Shown: positions 25,353 to 33,955, counted from the first letter of the stretch. The stretch: 64,000 nt of DNA from a bacterium (GCA_035505375.1 DATJQV010000083.1:1-64000); one strand, 5' to 3'. Made by a program: numbers and translations. The notes: generated by a model not told the origin, from the letters alone.

Positions 25353-26639
25353 CTATTTGGTCTCGGGCCGCGTGCGGCCAAGCAGGTAGCTGATCTGCGC
25401 CGCCCGGACGTAGGTGTTGGTCAGCGCCGTGATGTAGGTCGCGTTGGCCTGTTCGAGCGCGGTCTCGACGCTGAAGAAGTCGATGAGCGAGATGGCACCG
25501 AGCCGTTGCTGTTCGGTCGCCAGGCGGTACAGTTCCCGGTTCAGGTCGAGGTTGGCCTTGGCGTACTCGTAGGTCTGCTGGGCTTCCTGGTAGCCGAGAA
25601 TCGCGGTTGTAGCCGACGCGCGGAGTTGGTAGCGGGCGGATACGTCCGCCGCTCTCGCCTGGCGGGAGCCGGCAATCGCGCTGGTGATATTCAGCGCGTA
25701 GGTCTTGACGTCGAGCAGCGGGAAGTTGAGCCCGATGCCGGTGGTCACCACGTCGTTGTTGTCCCAGTCCTTGATGCTCTTCGGCATGCTCGGGTTCGGA
25801 GTAACCGAGCTGCCGTACTGCGAACGCCAGAAGACCGAGACCGAGGGGAGTATCCCGCCGATCGTGCCGATTTCGCTGATGGTGGCGGCGGTGCTGGCGT
25901 TCCTTGCCTGCTTGACCGACGGGTTCTCTTTCTCGATCTGAGTCAGCAGTTTGTCCGGGTCATCGACCACGAGCGCGGCGGGTGCGGCCAGCGACTCGGT
26001 CGGCTGGATGACGACGTTCTCGCTGATGCCGGCCGTGGCCAGAAACGCGGCGTTGGCCGTGGCGAGTCCGCTGTTGGCCGAAATCAGGTTTATCTTCGCC
26101 TGGGACTGCGCGACCTCGGACCGCATGACGTCAATCCGTGACGCTGCACCGAGCCGCAGCTTCTCCTGGTTCAGCCGCAGGTTATCGCTGGCGCGGTCCA
26201 GCGCCGACGACGCCGCGTCGCGCAGCAGCCGCGAGCCGAGCAGGTTGAGGTAGCCCGACGTGACGTCGTAGATGAGCCTGGCCTCCTTGTCCTGCGCATC
26301 GTAGCTGTAGTAGCCGGCGTTGACGAACGAGTTGGCCGCCCCGGCAAAGACCTGCGGGTCGAACACGACCTGGCTGACAGTCAGACTTCCGGTCCAACCC
26401 TTGGTGGTATCCGGGCCGAGCGGCGACTTCGTGATGGAGTTGCCGTAGTCCAGCGAGCCGCTCGGGTAGGGCAGCAGGGCGTTGATGCCCTGGCCGATCC
26501 GGACGCCCTCGGTCAGCCGGGAAGCCGATGCCTCGGTCCGCGCCGGGCTGTGCTTTGTCGCCATGTCCAGCGCCTGGCCGAGCGAAAGCCGGAGCGTGTC
26601 CGGCGACGCGGAAATGAGTGAGAAGAGTAACAGCAGCAT
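25353..26639 (-). CDS. TolC-family outer membrane efflux protein
   Basis: A 428-residue protein with a short signal peptide (LLLLFSLISA) and two structural repeats of the TolC fold: LRLSLGQALDMATKHSPART opens the first, and long coiled-coil helices (LRLNQEKLRLGAASRIDVMR; LNRELYRLATEQQRLGAISL) mark the periplasmic tunnel with the typical RLGA-S-ID motif. Beta strands for the barrel are interspersed. GGGAGGT lies 5 nt before ATG. An outer membrane is therefore implied. Confidence 0.92.
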   Translation of the reverse strand: MLLLLFSLISASPDTLRLSLGQALDMATKHSPARTEASASRLTEGVRIGQGINALLPYPSGSLDYGNSITKSPLGPDTTKGWTGSLTVSQVVFDPQVFAGAANSFVNAGYYSYDAQDKEARLIYDVTSGYLNLLGSRLLRDAASSALDRASDNLRLNQEKLRLGAASRIDVMRSEVAQSQAKINLISANSGLATANAAFLATAGISENVVIQPTESLAAPAALVVDDPDKLLTQIEKENPSVKQARNASTAATISEIGTIGGILPSVSVFWRSQYGSSVTPNPSMPKSIKDWDNNDVVTTGIGLNFPLLDVKTYALNITSAIAGSRQARAADVSARYQLRASATTAILGYQEAQQTYEYAKANLDLNRELYRLATEQQRLGAISLIDFFSVETALEQANATYITALTNTYVRAAQISYLLGRTRPETK

Positions 26640-26642
26640 GAA

Positions 26643-27323
26643 TTACCTCCCGCCTGCGGTCATGCCGAGCAGCGATAGCACCAGCATCACGACCAGCCAC
26701 ACGGCGAAGACAAGCGTGTAGGATTTCGAACTCTTGACGCCGAACACGACCTGCAGCCCGATCGCGACCAGCACGAACCGCCAGAAATCGAAGATGTCGA
26801 GTTGGCTCAGCAGTGCCTTCAGGAACGGCTGTTTCAGGTTCGGCGCCGCCATCAGCAGACTGGTCGTCACCTCGGACGAATGCTTCAGCAGAACCAGTCC
26901 GCTGCGGACAATGACCGCCGGCACCATCACCAGGCCCGCGTTACAGACGATGGCCCAGGCGCGTTTGAAGTCGCTCGCGGCCCCGAACAACGGCAGGCCC
27001 ACGTTGTAGACCACGGCAAGGAACAAGAACGCGATGATGCCGACAAACAGCGCGCTGATCGCGGGCACGCCATAACGCATGGCCGGGCTGGAGTAGAACT
27101 TCTCCATGCCCGCGGTGGCCTTGTCGATCTGTTCCTGCGGCACGTTGCGATCGCGCATGCGCTCCACAGCCGCCTGCCGCTGTTTGCCCCAGTCCACGTA
27201 GTGACTTGAAACGACGACGAACAGCATGTTGAAGACCAGTACGATCACCAGCGGGATGAGCCAGGTCGGCTTCTCTTTCAGACGGGCGAAGGCTCGACTG
27301 GGCGAAAGGTAAATGTCTAACAT
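26643..27323 (-). CDS. Yip1-family membrane protein
   Basis: A 226-residue protein. The N-terminus YLSPSRAFARLKEKPTWLIP is the classic opening of Yip1-domain proteins, and it is followed by five hydrophobic segments (for example LIPLVIVLVFNMLFVVVS, AVWLVVMLVLSLLGM). GAGGAG precedes ATG 27323. It is the first gene of the exporter operon. Bacterial Yip1 proteins often accompany ABC exporters; their biochemical role is unknown. Confidence 0.85.
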   Translation of the reverse strand: MLDIYLSPSRAFARLKEKPTWLIPLVIVLVFNMLFVVVSSHYVDWGKQRQAAVERMRDRNVPQEQIDKATAGMEKFYSSPAMRYGVPAISALFVGIIAFLFLAVVYNVGLPLFGAASDFKRAWAIVCNAGLVMVPAVIVRSGLVLLKHSSEVTTSLLMAAPNLKQPFLKALLSQLDIFDFWRFVLVAIGLQVVFGVKSSKSYTLVFAVWLVVMLVLSLLGMTAGGR

Positions 27324-27339
27324 GATTGCTCCTCTTATT

Positions 27340-27440
27340 CGGAATCGGATAGTCCAGAATTGAGAATCCGGAAACTAGAATTCATGATGTGCCGACACTC
27401 TTGATTCCGGACTGTGCGTTCTGGATTCAGGATTATCCGT
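27340..27440. repeat. ATTCCGGA / TCCAGAATTGAG low-complexity repeat
   Basis: AGTCCAGAATTGAGAATCCG and an opposite copy GATTCCGGACTGTGCGTTCT occupy the 120-nt gap between the PQQ-repeat gene end and the Yip1 gene start. Confidence 0.5.
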
Positions 27441-27443
27441 CTC

Positions 27444-28856
27444 CTATCTGGTCTTGTCCTTCAGGGGCTTGCTCACGCGGCCGGTGTGCTGGGCGTCGTG
27501 CCGGTGTTGAGGCCAGAGCGTATTCGCGGCCGGGCCGTCGCCGCGGAACGCGTACAGGCCGCCGTCCCATGAGCCGACGTAGACCGTGCCGTCCGGCGCG
27601 ATGGTGGGGGCTGATGTGTAGTAGACGTCCTTGTGACCGGTGGCCACCTGACGGGTCCATAGCATGCGGCCGTTCGCGGTCAGGGCATAGAGAGTCCCGT
27701 CATCGGGCAGGAAGTAGACCGTCCCTTTGTCGCTGGCCGCGGCCGTCCCGACAAGGATGTCCTCCGCTTCATACTCGACGGTCGGCGTGCCCTGCGGCGT
27801 CTTGCGCAGGAGGTAGTCGCCGTCGGTCCCGAAGTAGAACGCGCCGTCGGGGCCGACGACGACCTCGGGCCGGACTTCGTCGCCGTCCGGGACCGGGGTT
27901 CGCCACTGTTGCCGGCCGTCCGGGCCAAGGCAGTAGAGGTATCCGTCGGTGTTGCCGACATAGACGGTGTCATTGGCGTCGACAATGGCGGACGCGTAAA
28001 AGTACTCGCCCTCGGGCGTGCCGTACGCCCATCGCCGATGGCCACGCGGGTCGAGACAATAGACTGAGTCGGAGGTGACGTAGATCAGACCGTTGGGACC
28101 GATGGTCGGCGAGCCCGCGATCTCGTCACCGGCTCTGATGCTCCACTTCTTCTTGCCATCTGGCGCAACGGCGGCAACCTTGCCGCTATCCGTGGTGACG
28201 TAGACGGTGCCGTCGGCGCCGATCGCCGGCGTGCAGTAGATCGCGTCGCCCAGATTCAACGACCAGTGCCGCTTGCCGGTTGTGTCCAGGCAGTAGAGGT
28301 TCGAATCGAGCGAGCACACGTAGACCCGGTCGCCGCTGACGGCAGCGGAGCCGTAGATCGCGTCCCCGGCCTTGAATGCCCAGCGCTCTCTGCCGCTCGC
28401 AGCGCTGATGGAGTGGAACGAGCCGCTCTCGTCGCCGACGTAGATGTTGCCGTGCAGGTCCAAGGTCGGCGACGCGACAATCGGGTCATCGGTCGGGAAC
28501 ATGCCCTTCTGCATGGGCTCGGGCCAGACTTTCACGCTGTAATGTTTGCTCCACGCAGAAACCCGGCCCAGCGAGTCCTTGGCGCGCACGGAAATGGCAT
28601 AGTCGCCCGGGGTTTTGTACAGGTGATAGCGGCTGATGTCTACCGCGCTTCTCAGCGGTTCGGTCCAGTTGAGGGTGTCGCCGTCGCCCCACGCAATCTG
28701 ATAGTAGAGCGGCAGCGCGGCACCGGCCGGCGGCAGGATTCCGGCTTCGACCTCGACCACGGTGTCGGCCAGCATCGGAACTACCAGCGAGTCGGGAGCG
28801 GGCAGCGGACTTGTCCCAAATATCGCCATCAGCGCGATTGCGAAAGAAGATGTCAT
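27444..28856 (-). CDS. Secreted PQQ-type beta-propeller protein with PKD-like domain
   Basis: A 470-residue exported protein with signal peptide (SSFAIALMAIFGTSPLPA). A PKD/Ig-like domain spans residues about 40-110 (WGDGDTLNWTEPLR, SVRAKDSLGRVSAWS). Seven or more PQQ/BamB-type propeller blades follow (SPTLDLHGNIYVGDESG; TPAIGADGTVYVTTDSGKV). The end, WPQHRHDAQHTGR, is common in PQQ-propeller proteins of environmental bacteria. GGAGG lies 7 nt before the ATG. No sorting domain follows. It may bind or present a ligand at the envelope; no catalytic residues are evident. Confidence 0.85.
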   Translation of the reverse strand: MTSSFAIALMAIFGTSPLPAPDSLVVPMLADTVVEVEAGILPPAGAALPLYYQIAWGDGDTLNWTEPLRSAVDISRYHLYKTPGDYAISVRAKDSLGRVSAWSKHYSVKVWPEPMQKGMFPTDDPIVASPTLDLHGNIYVGDESGSFHSISAASGRERWAFKAGDAIYGSAAVSGDRVYVCSLDSNLYCLDTTGKRHWSLNLGDAIYCTPAIGADGTVYVTTDSGKVAAVAPDGKKKWSIRAGDEIAGSPTIGPNGLIYVTSDSVYCLDPRGHRRWAYGTPEGEYFYASAIVDANDTVYVGNTDGYLYCLGPDGRQQWRTPVPDGDEVRPEVVVGPDGAFYFGTDGDYLLRKTPQGTPTVEYEAEDILVGTAAASDKGTVYFLPDDGTLYALTANGRMLWTRQVATGHKDVYYTSAPTIAPDGTVYVGSWDGGLYAFRGDGPAANTLWPQHRHDAQHTGRVSKPLKDKTR

Positions 28857-28949
28857 TCTAACCTCCAGGTCAGGCAGAAGTCCAAGCCCGGTGCGTCTGA
28901 AACCGACCGCTTCGCCAGGAAACCTGCTTTTGCCACTTGAAATAAGAGC

Positions 28950-29927
28950 CTATAGACTATTGGACGGTATCCGGCTGTCAAGGTTGCGGCGGTTGGCCAG
29001 TTCGGCCAGCGCCGTCCGCGCGACCTTAACGTCTTCGGCAATCTGGGCGACTAGTGCTGCCGGGCTGTCGAATCGTCGTTCCGGCCTTATCCTGTCCACC
29101 AACCGGAATACGGCGCTGCGCGGCGATTCGGAAAGCTGCGCGTCCAGAAGGTGAGCTTCGATCGAACGGGTTTCCCCGCCGAACGTAGGACGGTGACCGA
29201 TGTTCAGCAGCGCGTCGTAGGTGCGACCGAGGGTATCAACCCGGCAGATGTAGACACCGTCGGCCGGGACCAGCATTTCCCGTTCGGACGGCAGCAGATT
29301 GATGGTCGGGAATCCCAGTTGCCGGCCGGCGCCTCTACCCGGGACGATGCTGCCGCTCATCGCATAGCAGCGGCCGAGCAGCTCAGCCGCCAGGCGCACG
29401 TGGCCGAGCAGCAGGTGTTCGCGAATGGTCGTGCTCCGCACGGGCACGCCGTTCAGCAGGACCTCGGGAACGACGTCTACTCTGATGCCGAGTGGCTCAA
29501 GGATCCGGCTGAGCAAGCCGGCATCGCCCTTACCCTGTCTGCCGAACCGGTGGTCGTGGCCGATAACGACTGCCGCCGGGTGAAGCGGCTCGACAATGTG
29601 ACGATAGACGAAGTCCGAACTGTCCAGGTCGCGAAGTTCGGCGTCGAAGCGAAGCAGGTAGATGTACTCGACGCCCAGTTCGGCAAGCAGGATTTCCTTT
29701 TCGGCGAGGGTAGACAGGACGTACGTGAAGTCGGGGTAGATGAGCTGTGCCGGCAGCGGGTCGTAGGTCAGGACAGCGGTCAAACCGCCCATCCCGGCGG
29801 CGATTTCCGCCGCGCGGCGGATGATGTGCTGGTGCCCGACATGGACGCCGTCAAACGAGCCCATGGCGACAACCAGGGGGATTGTCGATTGCCGATTGCC
29901 GATTGTGGATTGACTTTCAGTCGGCAT
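28950..29927 (-). CDS. ribF: Bifunctional riboflavin kinase / FAD synthetase
   Basis: A 325-residue enzyme that converts riboflavin to FMN and FMN to FAD. The N-terminal FAD synthetase has the nucleotidyltransferase motif AMGSFDGVHVGHQ (about residues 21-33) and VVIGHDHRFG (about 115-124). The C-terminal flavokinase domain has GRGAGRQLGFPTINL and RSIEAHLLD. The first 16 residues (MPTESQSTIGNRQSTI) are not family sequence: they are encoded by a GATTGNCGATTG repeat at 29880-29913. The start overlaps the truB stop region by 11 nt. Confidence 0.95.
   Translation of the reverse strand: MPTESQSTIGNRQSTIPLVVAMGSFDGVHVGHQHIIRRAAEIAAGMGGLTAVLTYDPLPAQLIYPDFTYVLSTLAEKEILLAELGVEYIYLLRFDAELRDLDSSDFVYRHIVEPLHPAAVVIGHDHRFGRQGKGDAGLLSRILEPLGIRVDVVPEVLLNGVPVRSTTIREHLLLGHVRLAAELLGRCYAMSGSIVPGRGAGRQLGFPTINLLPSEREMLVPADGVYICRVDTLGRTYDALLNIGHRPTFGGETRSIEAHLLDAQLSESPRSAVFRLVDRIRPERRFDSPAALVAQIAEDVKVARTALAELANRRNLDSRIPSNSL
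29880..29913. repeat. GATTGNCGATTG-family repeat at the ribF start
   Basis: GATTGTCGATTGCCGATTGC then CGATTGTGGATTG encodes SQSTIGNRQSTI at the RibF N-terminus. The same peptide core (SQSTFDNRQSTIP) appears in TruB from the copy at 30708-30742. Confidence 0.8.
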
Positions 29928-30825
29928 AGATTATTCGTTCGGTACGCAGGTCTGTACCATTTGACACGACCACGGCGAGAAACCTGTGGTCCTCGGTCCG
30001 GGCCAACGCAAAGCCGTCAACACCGGATGACATCGGGCCGGCGAACTCGCTCACGATCTTGCCCTGGTACAGGTGTTGCGCCTGAGCAGGGGAGACGGTT
30101 ATGTGCGGCATCCCGGCCAGCGCGGCGTCGATTGGCACGAGCCGTTCGGTCAGCGCGGCCGCATCGAGCGCATCCGGCGCGGTCGCGTCCTCAATAGTGA
30201 ACTGCCCCACCTTCGTACGGGCCAGGGACGCGAGTGTCGCAACCGTGCCCAGCGTCTTGCCCAGATCGCGAGCCAGGGCTCGGACGTATGTTCCCGACGA
30301 TACCCGGCATCGGATTGTCGCGTTCGGCGGTTGCCAGTCGAGCAGTTCCAGTTCGTAGACCGTCACCTTGCGCGACTTGGGGCGGACCTCCTGGCCCCTG
30401 CGCGCGAGCCGATAGAGCGGCTGGCCGTCCTGCTTCAAGGCCGAAAAGGCCGGTGGCACCTGCTCGATCTCGCCGGCGAACCGGTTCAATCCGGCCCGCA
30501 ATGATTCGGCGGAGAGGCCCGTCAGCGGCCCTTCGGCGATCGTCTTTCCGGTGATATCGTCGGTATCCGTCTGCCTTCCGAACAGCACTCCGGCAACGTA
30601 CTCTTTGGGCAGCCCGAGCAGGAAACGGCTGACCTTGGTTGTCTCGCCTAACAGGACAAGCAACACGCCCGAGGCGAGAGGGTCCAGTGTCCCGGCATGG
30701 CCCAATGGAATTGTCGATTGACGATTGTCGAATGTCGATTGGGAAGACAGCAGCCGCTTGATGTGTCGGATGACGTCGTACGACGACATACCGGACGGCT
30801 TATCCGCGTTCAACACCCCGCGCAT
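29917..30825 (-). CDS. truB: tRNA pseudouridine(55) synthase TruB
   Basis: A 302-residue enzyme that makes pseudouridine 55 in the T arm of tRNA. GVLNADKPSGMSSYDVIRHI is the family start. The catalytic aspartate is Asp48 in GHAGTLDPLASGVL. YRLARRGQEVRPKSRKV, GTYVRALARDLG and a C-terminal PUA-like region follow. Compared with E. coli TruB, about ten residues (SSQSTFDNRQSTIP region) are inserted directly before the catalytic GHAGTLDP loop, and they are encoded by a GATTGNCGATTG repeat. The order rbfA-truB-ribF is the usual one for ribosome and tRNA maturation operons. Confidence 0.95.
   Translation of the reverse strand: MRGVLNADKPSGMSSYDVIRHIKRLLSSQSTFDNRQSTIPLGHAGTLDPLASGVLLVLLGETTKVSRFLLGLPKEYVAGVLFGRQTDTDDITGKTIAEGPLTGLSAESLRAGLNRFAGEIEQVPPAFSALKQDGQPLYRLARRGQEVRPKSRKVTVYELELLDWQPPNATIRCRVSSGTYVRALARDLGKTLGTVATLASLARTKVGQFTIEDATAPDALDAAALTERLVPIDAALAGMPHITVSPAQAQHLYQGKIVSEFAGPMSSGVDGFALARTEDHRFLAVVVSNGTDLRTERIIYAD
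30708..30742. repeat. GATTGNCGATTG-family repeat inside truB
   Basis: AATTGTCGATTGACGATTGT then CGAATGTCGATTG lies in frame just before the codons for the catalytic loop of TruB. Confidence 0.8.
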
Positions 30826-30848
30826 CGGACGAGCCGGACCGATGGAGG

Positions 30849-31208
30849 TCAGTCCTGTTCTCCGGGCTCGTCCCTGTGCAGCTCGGAGATTATCTCGTTG
30901 ATATGCATCTCGTGGGCCAGCATGTCGTCGAGAGCGAACCGGAGCTCAGGCAGGACGCGGAACTTTACCATCTGGCCCAAACGGCGCCGGACGTAGCCGC
31001 GGGCGCCCTGCAGATGCTCAAAAGACCGCTGCCTTGCGGCCTCGTCCCCCATGATCGAGAAGTACACGGTGGCGTTCTTCAGGTCACGCGAGATGTGGCA
31101 ACGGGTGACGGTCACAAACCCGATCTTCGGGTCGGAGAGTTCGGTCAGCACGATTTTCGCGACTGTATCTTTGATGGCATCGGCGACTCGTTTGTCCCGG
31201 TGTTGCAT
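30849..31208 (-). CDS. rbfA: 30S ribosome-binding factor RbfA
   Basis: A 119-residue KH-fold protein that assists late 30S maturation. RDKRVADAIKDTVAKIVLTE, then DPKIGFVTVTRCHISRDLKN and ATVYFSIMGDE, are the family blocks. The end (LPELRFALDDMLAHEMHINE) fits the RIPEL-F-D family pattern. Length is normal. The ATG sits 6 nt after a TAGAAT -10 box, so the message is predicted to be leaderless. It heads the rbfA-truB-ribF operon. Confidence 0.95.
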   Translation of the reverse strand: MQHRDKRVADAIKDTVAKIVLTELSDPKIGFVTVTRCHISRDLKNATVYFSIMGDEAARQRSFEHLQGARGYVRRRLGQMVKFRVLPELRFALDDMLAHEMHINEIISELHRDEPGEQD

Positions 31209-31214
31209 GGTTGT

Positions 31215-31242
31215 ATTCTAGGGCATGCGGCGCGATTGTAAA
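31215..31242 (-). promoter_or_regulatory. sigma70-type promoter of rbfA-truB-ribF, leaderless
   Basis: Minus-strand TTTACA (31242-31237), 16-nt spacer, TAGAAT (31220-31215), then 6 nt to the rbfA ATG, so transcription should begin on the start codon. Confidence 0.75.
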
Positions 31243-31386
31243 GCGACGCCCCGGACCCCAGGACCGACATCAACCGCCAGGACAGCAAGGACACCAGGCA
31301 GATTGAACCACCTGCGCTGCTCGAGTTCCTGTGTCTTTATGCCTTGGATGTGAATCTCTCTGTCGGTTCCGGGTCCGGACATGTTG

Positions 31387-31415
31387 TTGACCGCCCGGCT
31401 GCGCTCGGCTAGATT
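31387..31415 (+). promoter_or_regulatory. sigma70-type promoter, near-leaderless
   Basis: TTGACC (31387-31392), 17-nt spacer, TAGATT (31410-31415). The ATG of the SpoIID-domain gene is at 31424, about 2 nt after the predicted start of transcription. Confidence 0.72.
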
Positions 31416-31423
31416 GACTGCAG

Positions 31424-32599
31424 ATGCGTGCGCTCACCGGTGCCGTTGTCTCCCTGTGTCTCGCCGGCTGCTGCTACTATGCGCCGAGAGCGACCGTCAA
31501 ACCCTTGCCCACGCCGGCCCCGGCCGCCAGCGTTGAGCCCCTGGTGCGCGTGCGTTTGACTGCGGCCAGTCCGGTTGTCCTGAGTTCGAGCCAGGGATTG
31601 ACTCTGGGCGTGGGCGCGTCGCTGCTGTCGGCAGCGCCCAATCAGTCCGTGCAGGTGGCCTGCAACGAAGGCCATGTGCTCGCCACCGGCGGCACGACCC
31701 CCGTCATGACCGCCGAGACGCTTACCGTTGCCCCTGCAGCCGCAGGTCTCCTGCGGGTCGGCGACCGGAGCTACCGGGGCCGGCTGCTGCTCTACCGATC
31801 GGTCGACGGTGACCTGGCGGTAGTCAACGTGCTTGGATTGGAGGACTACCTGCTTGGCGTTGTGCCCTGCGAGATCGGACCGATCAACCCCCGCACGCTT
31901 GAGGCCGCCAAGGCCCAGGCCGCGGCCGCGCGCAGCTTCACGATGTACCGGCTCGGACGGCGACAAGGGCTGGGCCATGACCTCTTCGACTCGTACCTCC
32001 GGGACCAGGAGTATCGGGGAATTGAGAACGAAACCGACCTTTCTCGCGAGGCAGTGACGGAGACGCGGGGCGAGGTGATTGAGTTTCGCGGCGAGGTGTG
32101 TGAAGCGCTCTACAGCGCCAACTGCGGGGGCGTCACCGCAGACGGGTCGCAGCCGTACCTCAGGAGTGTACCAGATACACCCGAGCACCGTCGGGGATGC
32201 AAGGCCTATTGCTCGGGCAAGCCGAATTCCTCCTGGCAGGTGGACATTGCCAGGGAAAGTCTGGACGCCGTGGCGAGCCGTTCTTCGGGGAAGCAAAGCC
32301 ACGTACGCAGCGGCAGGCTTGAGACAGACCGGTCCGGCAGGGTGCAGTATGTTGATCTCGTGACCGATCGTGGAAGTCTGCGGCTGGCGGGTTCGGACTT
32401 CCGCGTGGCGATGGGGCTCAAGTCCGTCTCATTCACGATGACCTTTCACAGTCGATCCGTGGCCATGGCAGGTCGGGGCTGGGGCCACGGTTCAGGTATG
32501 TGTCAGGACGGGGCAATCGCGATGGCCGAGGCCGGCGCGAGCTACCGGGAGATTCTACAGCAGTACTATTCGGGCGTGACCCTGAAGAGGCGCTACTAG
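31424..32599 (+). CDS. SpoIID/LytB-domain lipoprotein
   Basis: A 391-residue envelope protein. The lipobox is SLCLAGC, with Cys16 as the acylation site, so it is a lipoprotein. Residues about 130-260 carry the SpoIID core: LEDYLLGVVPCEIGPINPRT with the conserved glutamate, then EAAKAQAAAARSFTMYRLG, and later ALYSANCGGVTADGSQPY. The C-terminal GRGWGHGSGMCQDGAIAMAE is the family end motif. SpoIID proteins are lytic transglycosylases acting on peptidoglycan denuded of stem peptides. The organism is not evidently a spore former, so a cell-wall remodelling role is inferred. Confidence 0.9.
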   Translation: MRALTGAVVSLCLAGCCYYAPRATVKPLPTPAPAASVEPLVRVRLTAASPVVLSSSQGLTLGVGASLLSAAPNQSVQVACNEGHVLATGGTTPVMTAETLTVAPAAAGLLRVGDRSYRGRLLLYRSVDGDLAVVNVLGLEDYLLGVVPCEIGPINPRTLEAAKAQAAAARSFTMYRLGRRQGLGHDLFDSYLRDQEYRGIENETDLSREAVTETRGEVIEFRGEVCEALYSANCGGVTADGSQPYLRSVPDTPEHRRGCKAYCSGKPNSSWQVDIARESLDAVASRSSGKQSHVRSGRLETDRSGRVQYVDLVTDRGSLRLAGSDFRVAMGLKSVSFTMTFHSRSVAMAGRGWGHGSGMCQDGAIAMAEAGASYREILQQYYSGVTLKRRY

Positions 32600-32614
32600 C
32601 GGCGCGGCGCCGCT
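32598..32614. terminator. Hairpin between convergent genes
   Basis: AGCGGCG-CGG-CGCCGCT is a perfect 7-bp GC-rich hairpin that begins at the last bases of the SpoIID stop codon and ends 2 nt before the decarboxylase stop. It can serve both strands. Confidence 0.6.
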
Positions 32615-32615
32615 C

Positions 32616-33188
32616 CTATTCCACTTGTTCTTCCGGGATGTGGGTAATCAGAACGGCCGCGGCCACGACCGTGGTCCAGAGCCCGCTCTTGTGGCCGATG
32701 GCCGACTGGGTGATGTTCTGGGTGCGGACGATCTCGTTGGAGATTTTCCAGATTTCCTTGCGCTGGTCGTAGCTCGTGTCGGGGTTGAACTGGACCCCGA
32801 GCGTAGTGGCAAGCATCTGCGCAGCAAGGTCCTCGGCGTAGTCGCCGGCGCTTTCCTCGCGCTGGCCGAACGAATGGTATTCGGAGAGGTAGCCGTACTT
32901 GGTCTGGTCCTTGGGGATGGCCAGCCCGACCGAGGCAGAAATCAGCCGATGGGGCTCATTCGTGGCGTTGTCGCTGATGACGGCGAACATGACCTGGCCG
33001 GGGGTCAGGAGTTTCTGTCCCCGGGTGCGGGAGATGATGCGGCAGCAGGGCGGGAAGATGGACGAAACGCGGACGATGTTGTAGGCGGCGATGCCGGCGT
33101 CCCGCAGCGCGGCTTCGAAACTCGCCAGCTTCTCGCGATGCACGCCCGTGCCTTTGGTGAGGAAAACGTATTTGGGAAGGATTGCCAT
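32616..33188 (-). CDS. Pyruvoyl-dependent arginine decarboxylase (copy 1)
   Basis: A 190-residue proenzyme that makes agmatine from arginine. It should self-cleave between Ser42 and Ser43 in RVSSIFPPCC, with Ser43 becoming the pyruvoyl group. The family blocks KYVFLTKGTGVHREKLASFE, TPGQVMFAVISDNATNEPHR and KYGYLSEYHSFGQREESAGD are all present. GGGAGG lies 5 nt before ATG. A second copy is at 56429-57007 and is about 80 percent identical by eye. The pathway would feed polyamine synthesis; no other polyamine gene lies in the window. Confidence 0.93.
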   Translation of the reverse strand: MAILPKYVFLTKGTGVHREKLASFEAALRDAGIAAYNIVRVSSIFPPCCRIISRTRGQKLLTPGQVMFAVISDNATNEPHRLISASVGLAIPKDQTKYGYLSEYHSFGQREESAGDYAEDLAAQMLATTLGVQFNPDTSYDQRKEIWKISNEIVRTQNITQSAIGHKSGLWTTVVAAAVLITHIPEEQVE

Positions 33189-33239
33189 GCCGCCTCCCGC
33201 TATCGACTGTGAGTTTCTAATTGCGGATCCCGGGAAGAG

Positions 33240-33312
33240 TGGAGCAGACCGGGGTTGAACCGGCGACCTCCAGATTGCGAACCTGGCGCTCTCCCAACTG
33301 AGCTACTGCCCC
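33240..33312 (-). tRNA. tRNA-Ala (CGC anticodon)
   Basis: The minus strand folds into a complete cloverleaf of 73 nt: acceptor GGGGCAG / CTGCTCC with discriminator A, D arm GCTC-AGTTGGGA-GAGC, anticodon stem CCAGG / TCTGG with loop TTCGCAA (anticodon CGC), T arm GCCGG-TTCAACC-CCGGT. The acceptor pair 3-70 is G-U, the alanine identity element. CCA is not encoded. Confidence 0.95.
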
Positions 33313-33317
33313 ACGTG

Positions 33318-33352
33318 GTTTCAGATTCCGGATTGTGGATTGCAGATTGAGG
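33318..33352. repeat. GATTCCGGATTGTGGATTGCAGATTG repeat
   Basis: GATTCCGGATTGTGGATTGC then AGATTGAGG lies just upstream of the tRNA gene on the minus strand and downstream of the cyclophilin-like gene. Confidence 0.6.
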
Positions 33353-33377
33353 GTCCGGCCGACCCGGAGCCGCGCTA

Positions 33378-33803
33378 TTGCGCCGGTCCAACGTTGACCA
33401 GGATACCGTTCCGGCGGCGTTCGATGCGGTCGAAGTCCTCCGGACTGAATTGGAAGGTCCCGATGACCTTCACCGGGCTGGCGACGACCGGCGCGTCGTC
33501 CGTGCTCTTGGGCGTGCGGCCGAAGAACAGGCAGATATCGGGACCATCAGGCCAGTAGGCGATGTCGCCGACCTTGACCTCGCTCACGAGATCGTGGCTG
33601 TCAACTTCCATGTCGACCGGGAAGTAGACTTCCTTGCCCCAGGTCTCGCCGTAGGTCTCATACGGCAGCAGCCTGAGCAGCTTCTCGGTGAGAGGTGAGC
33701 TGTTCAGACTTCCGACGAACTCGACGCCGCCGACATTGATGCGGATGTTACTCAACTGCGGTTGAATTGTAGAGAAGTCGAGCCGAATGTCAACACGTGG
33801 CAT
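33378..33803 (-). CDS. Cyclophilin-like fold protein (TM1367 type)
   Basis: A 141-residue protein with the cyclophilin-like beta-barrel pattern known from TM1367: LLRLLPYETYGETWGKEVYF, then EVKVGDIAYWPDGPDICLFF and GRTP before ASPVKVIGTF. These proteins resemble peptidyl-prolyl isomerases in fold but lack their active site. Function unknown. No Shine-Dalgarno precedes ATG 33803. The open frame continues upstream 25 codons to another ATG, through a repeat-derived stretch (GSGFPGFRLSDF), so the true start is uncertain. Confidence 0.8.
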
Positions 33804-33927
33804 TAGGAGGAAATCGAAGAGGATGAAACAGGAAGGGGTGAAATCCGAAAGGCGGAAACCCGGAAAGCCGGACCCGAGTTCATCCTTCATCCCTCGTCCC
33901 TTCTTAGTCCTTTCCGCTTTGTGCGTC

Positions 33928-33955
33928 TGGACAGCATCGCACCGCGGTCTATAAT
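33928..33955 (+). promoter_or_regulatory. sigma70-type promoter for the GH20 gene
   Basis: TGGACA (33928-33933), 16-nt spacer, TATAAT (33950-33955). A leader of about 75 nt precedes GTG 34036. It contains a 30-codon ATG frame (33966-34058) that overlaps the gene start, possibly a leader peptide and possibly chance. Confidence 0.7.

Noticed and set aside
24210-26141. A 643-codon open frame on the plus strand opposite the HlyD and TolC genes
   Set aside because: It crosses two well-identified minus-strand genes, is Arg/Gly/Val-rich and matches no family; it is an antisense shadow in high-GC DNA.
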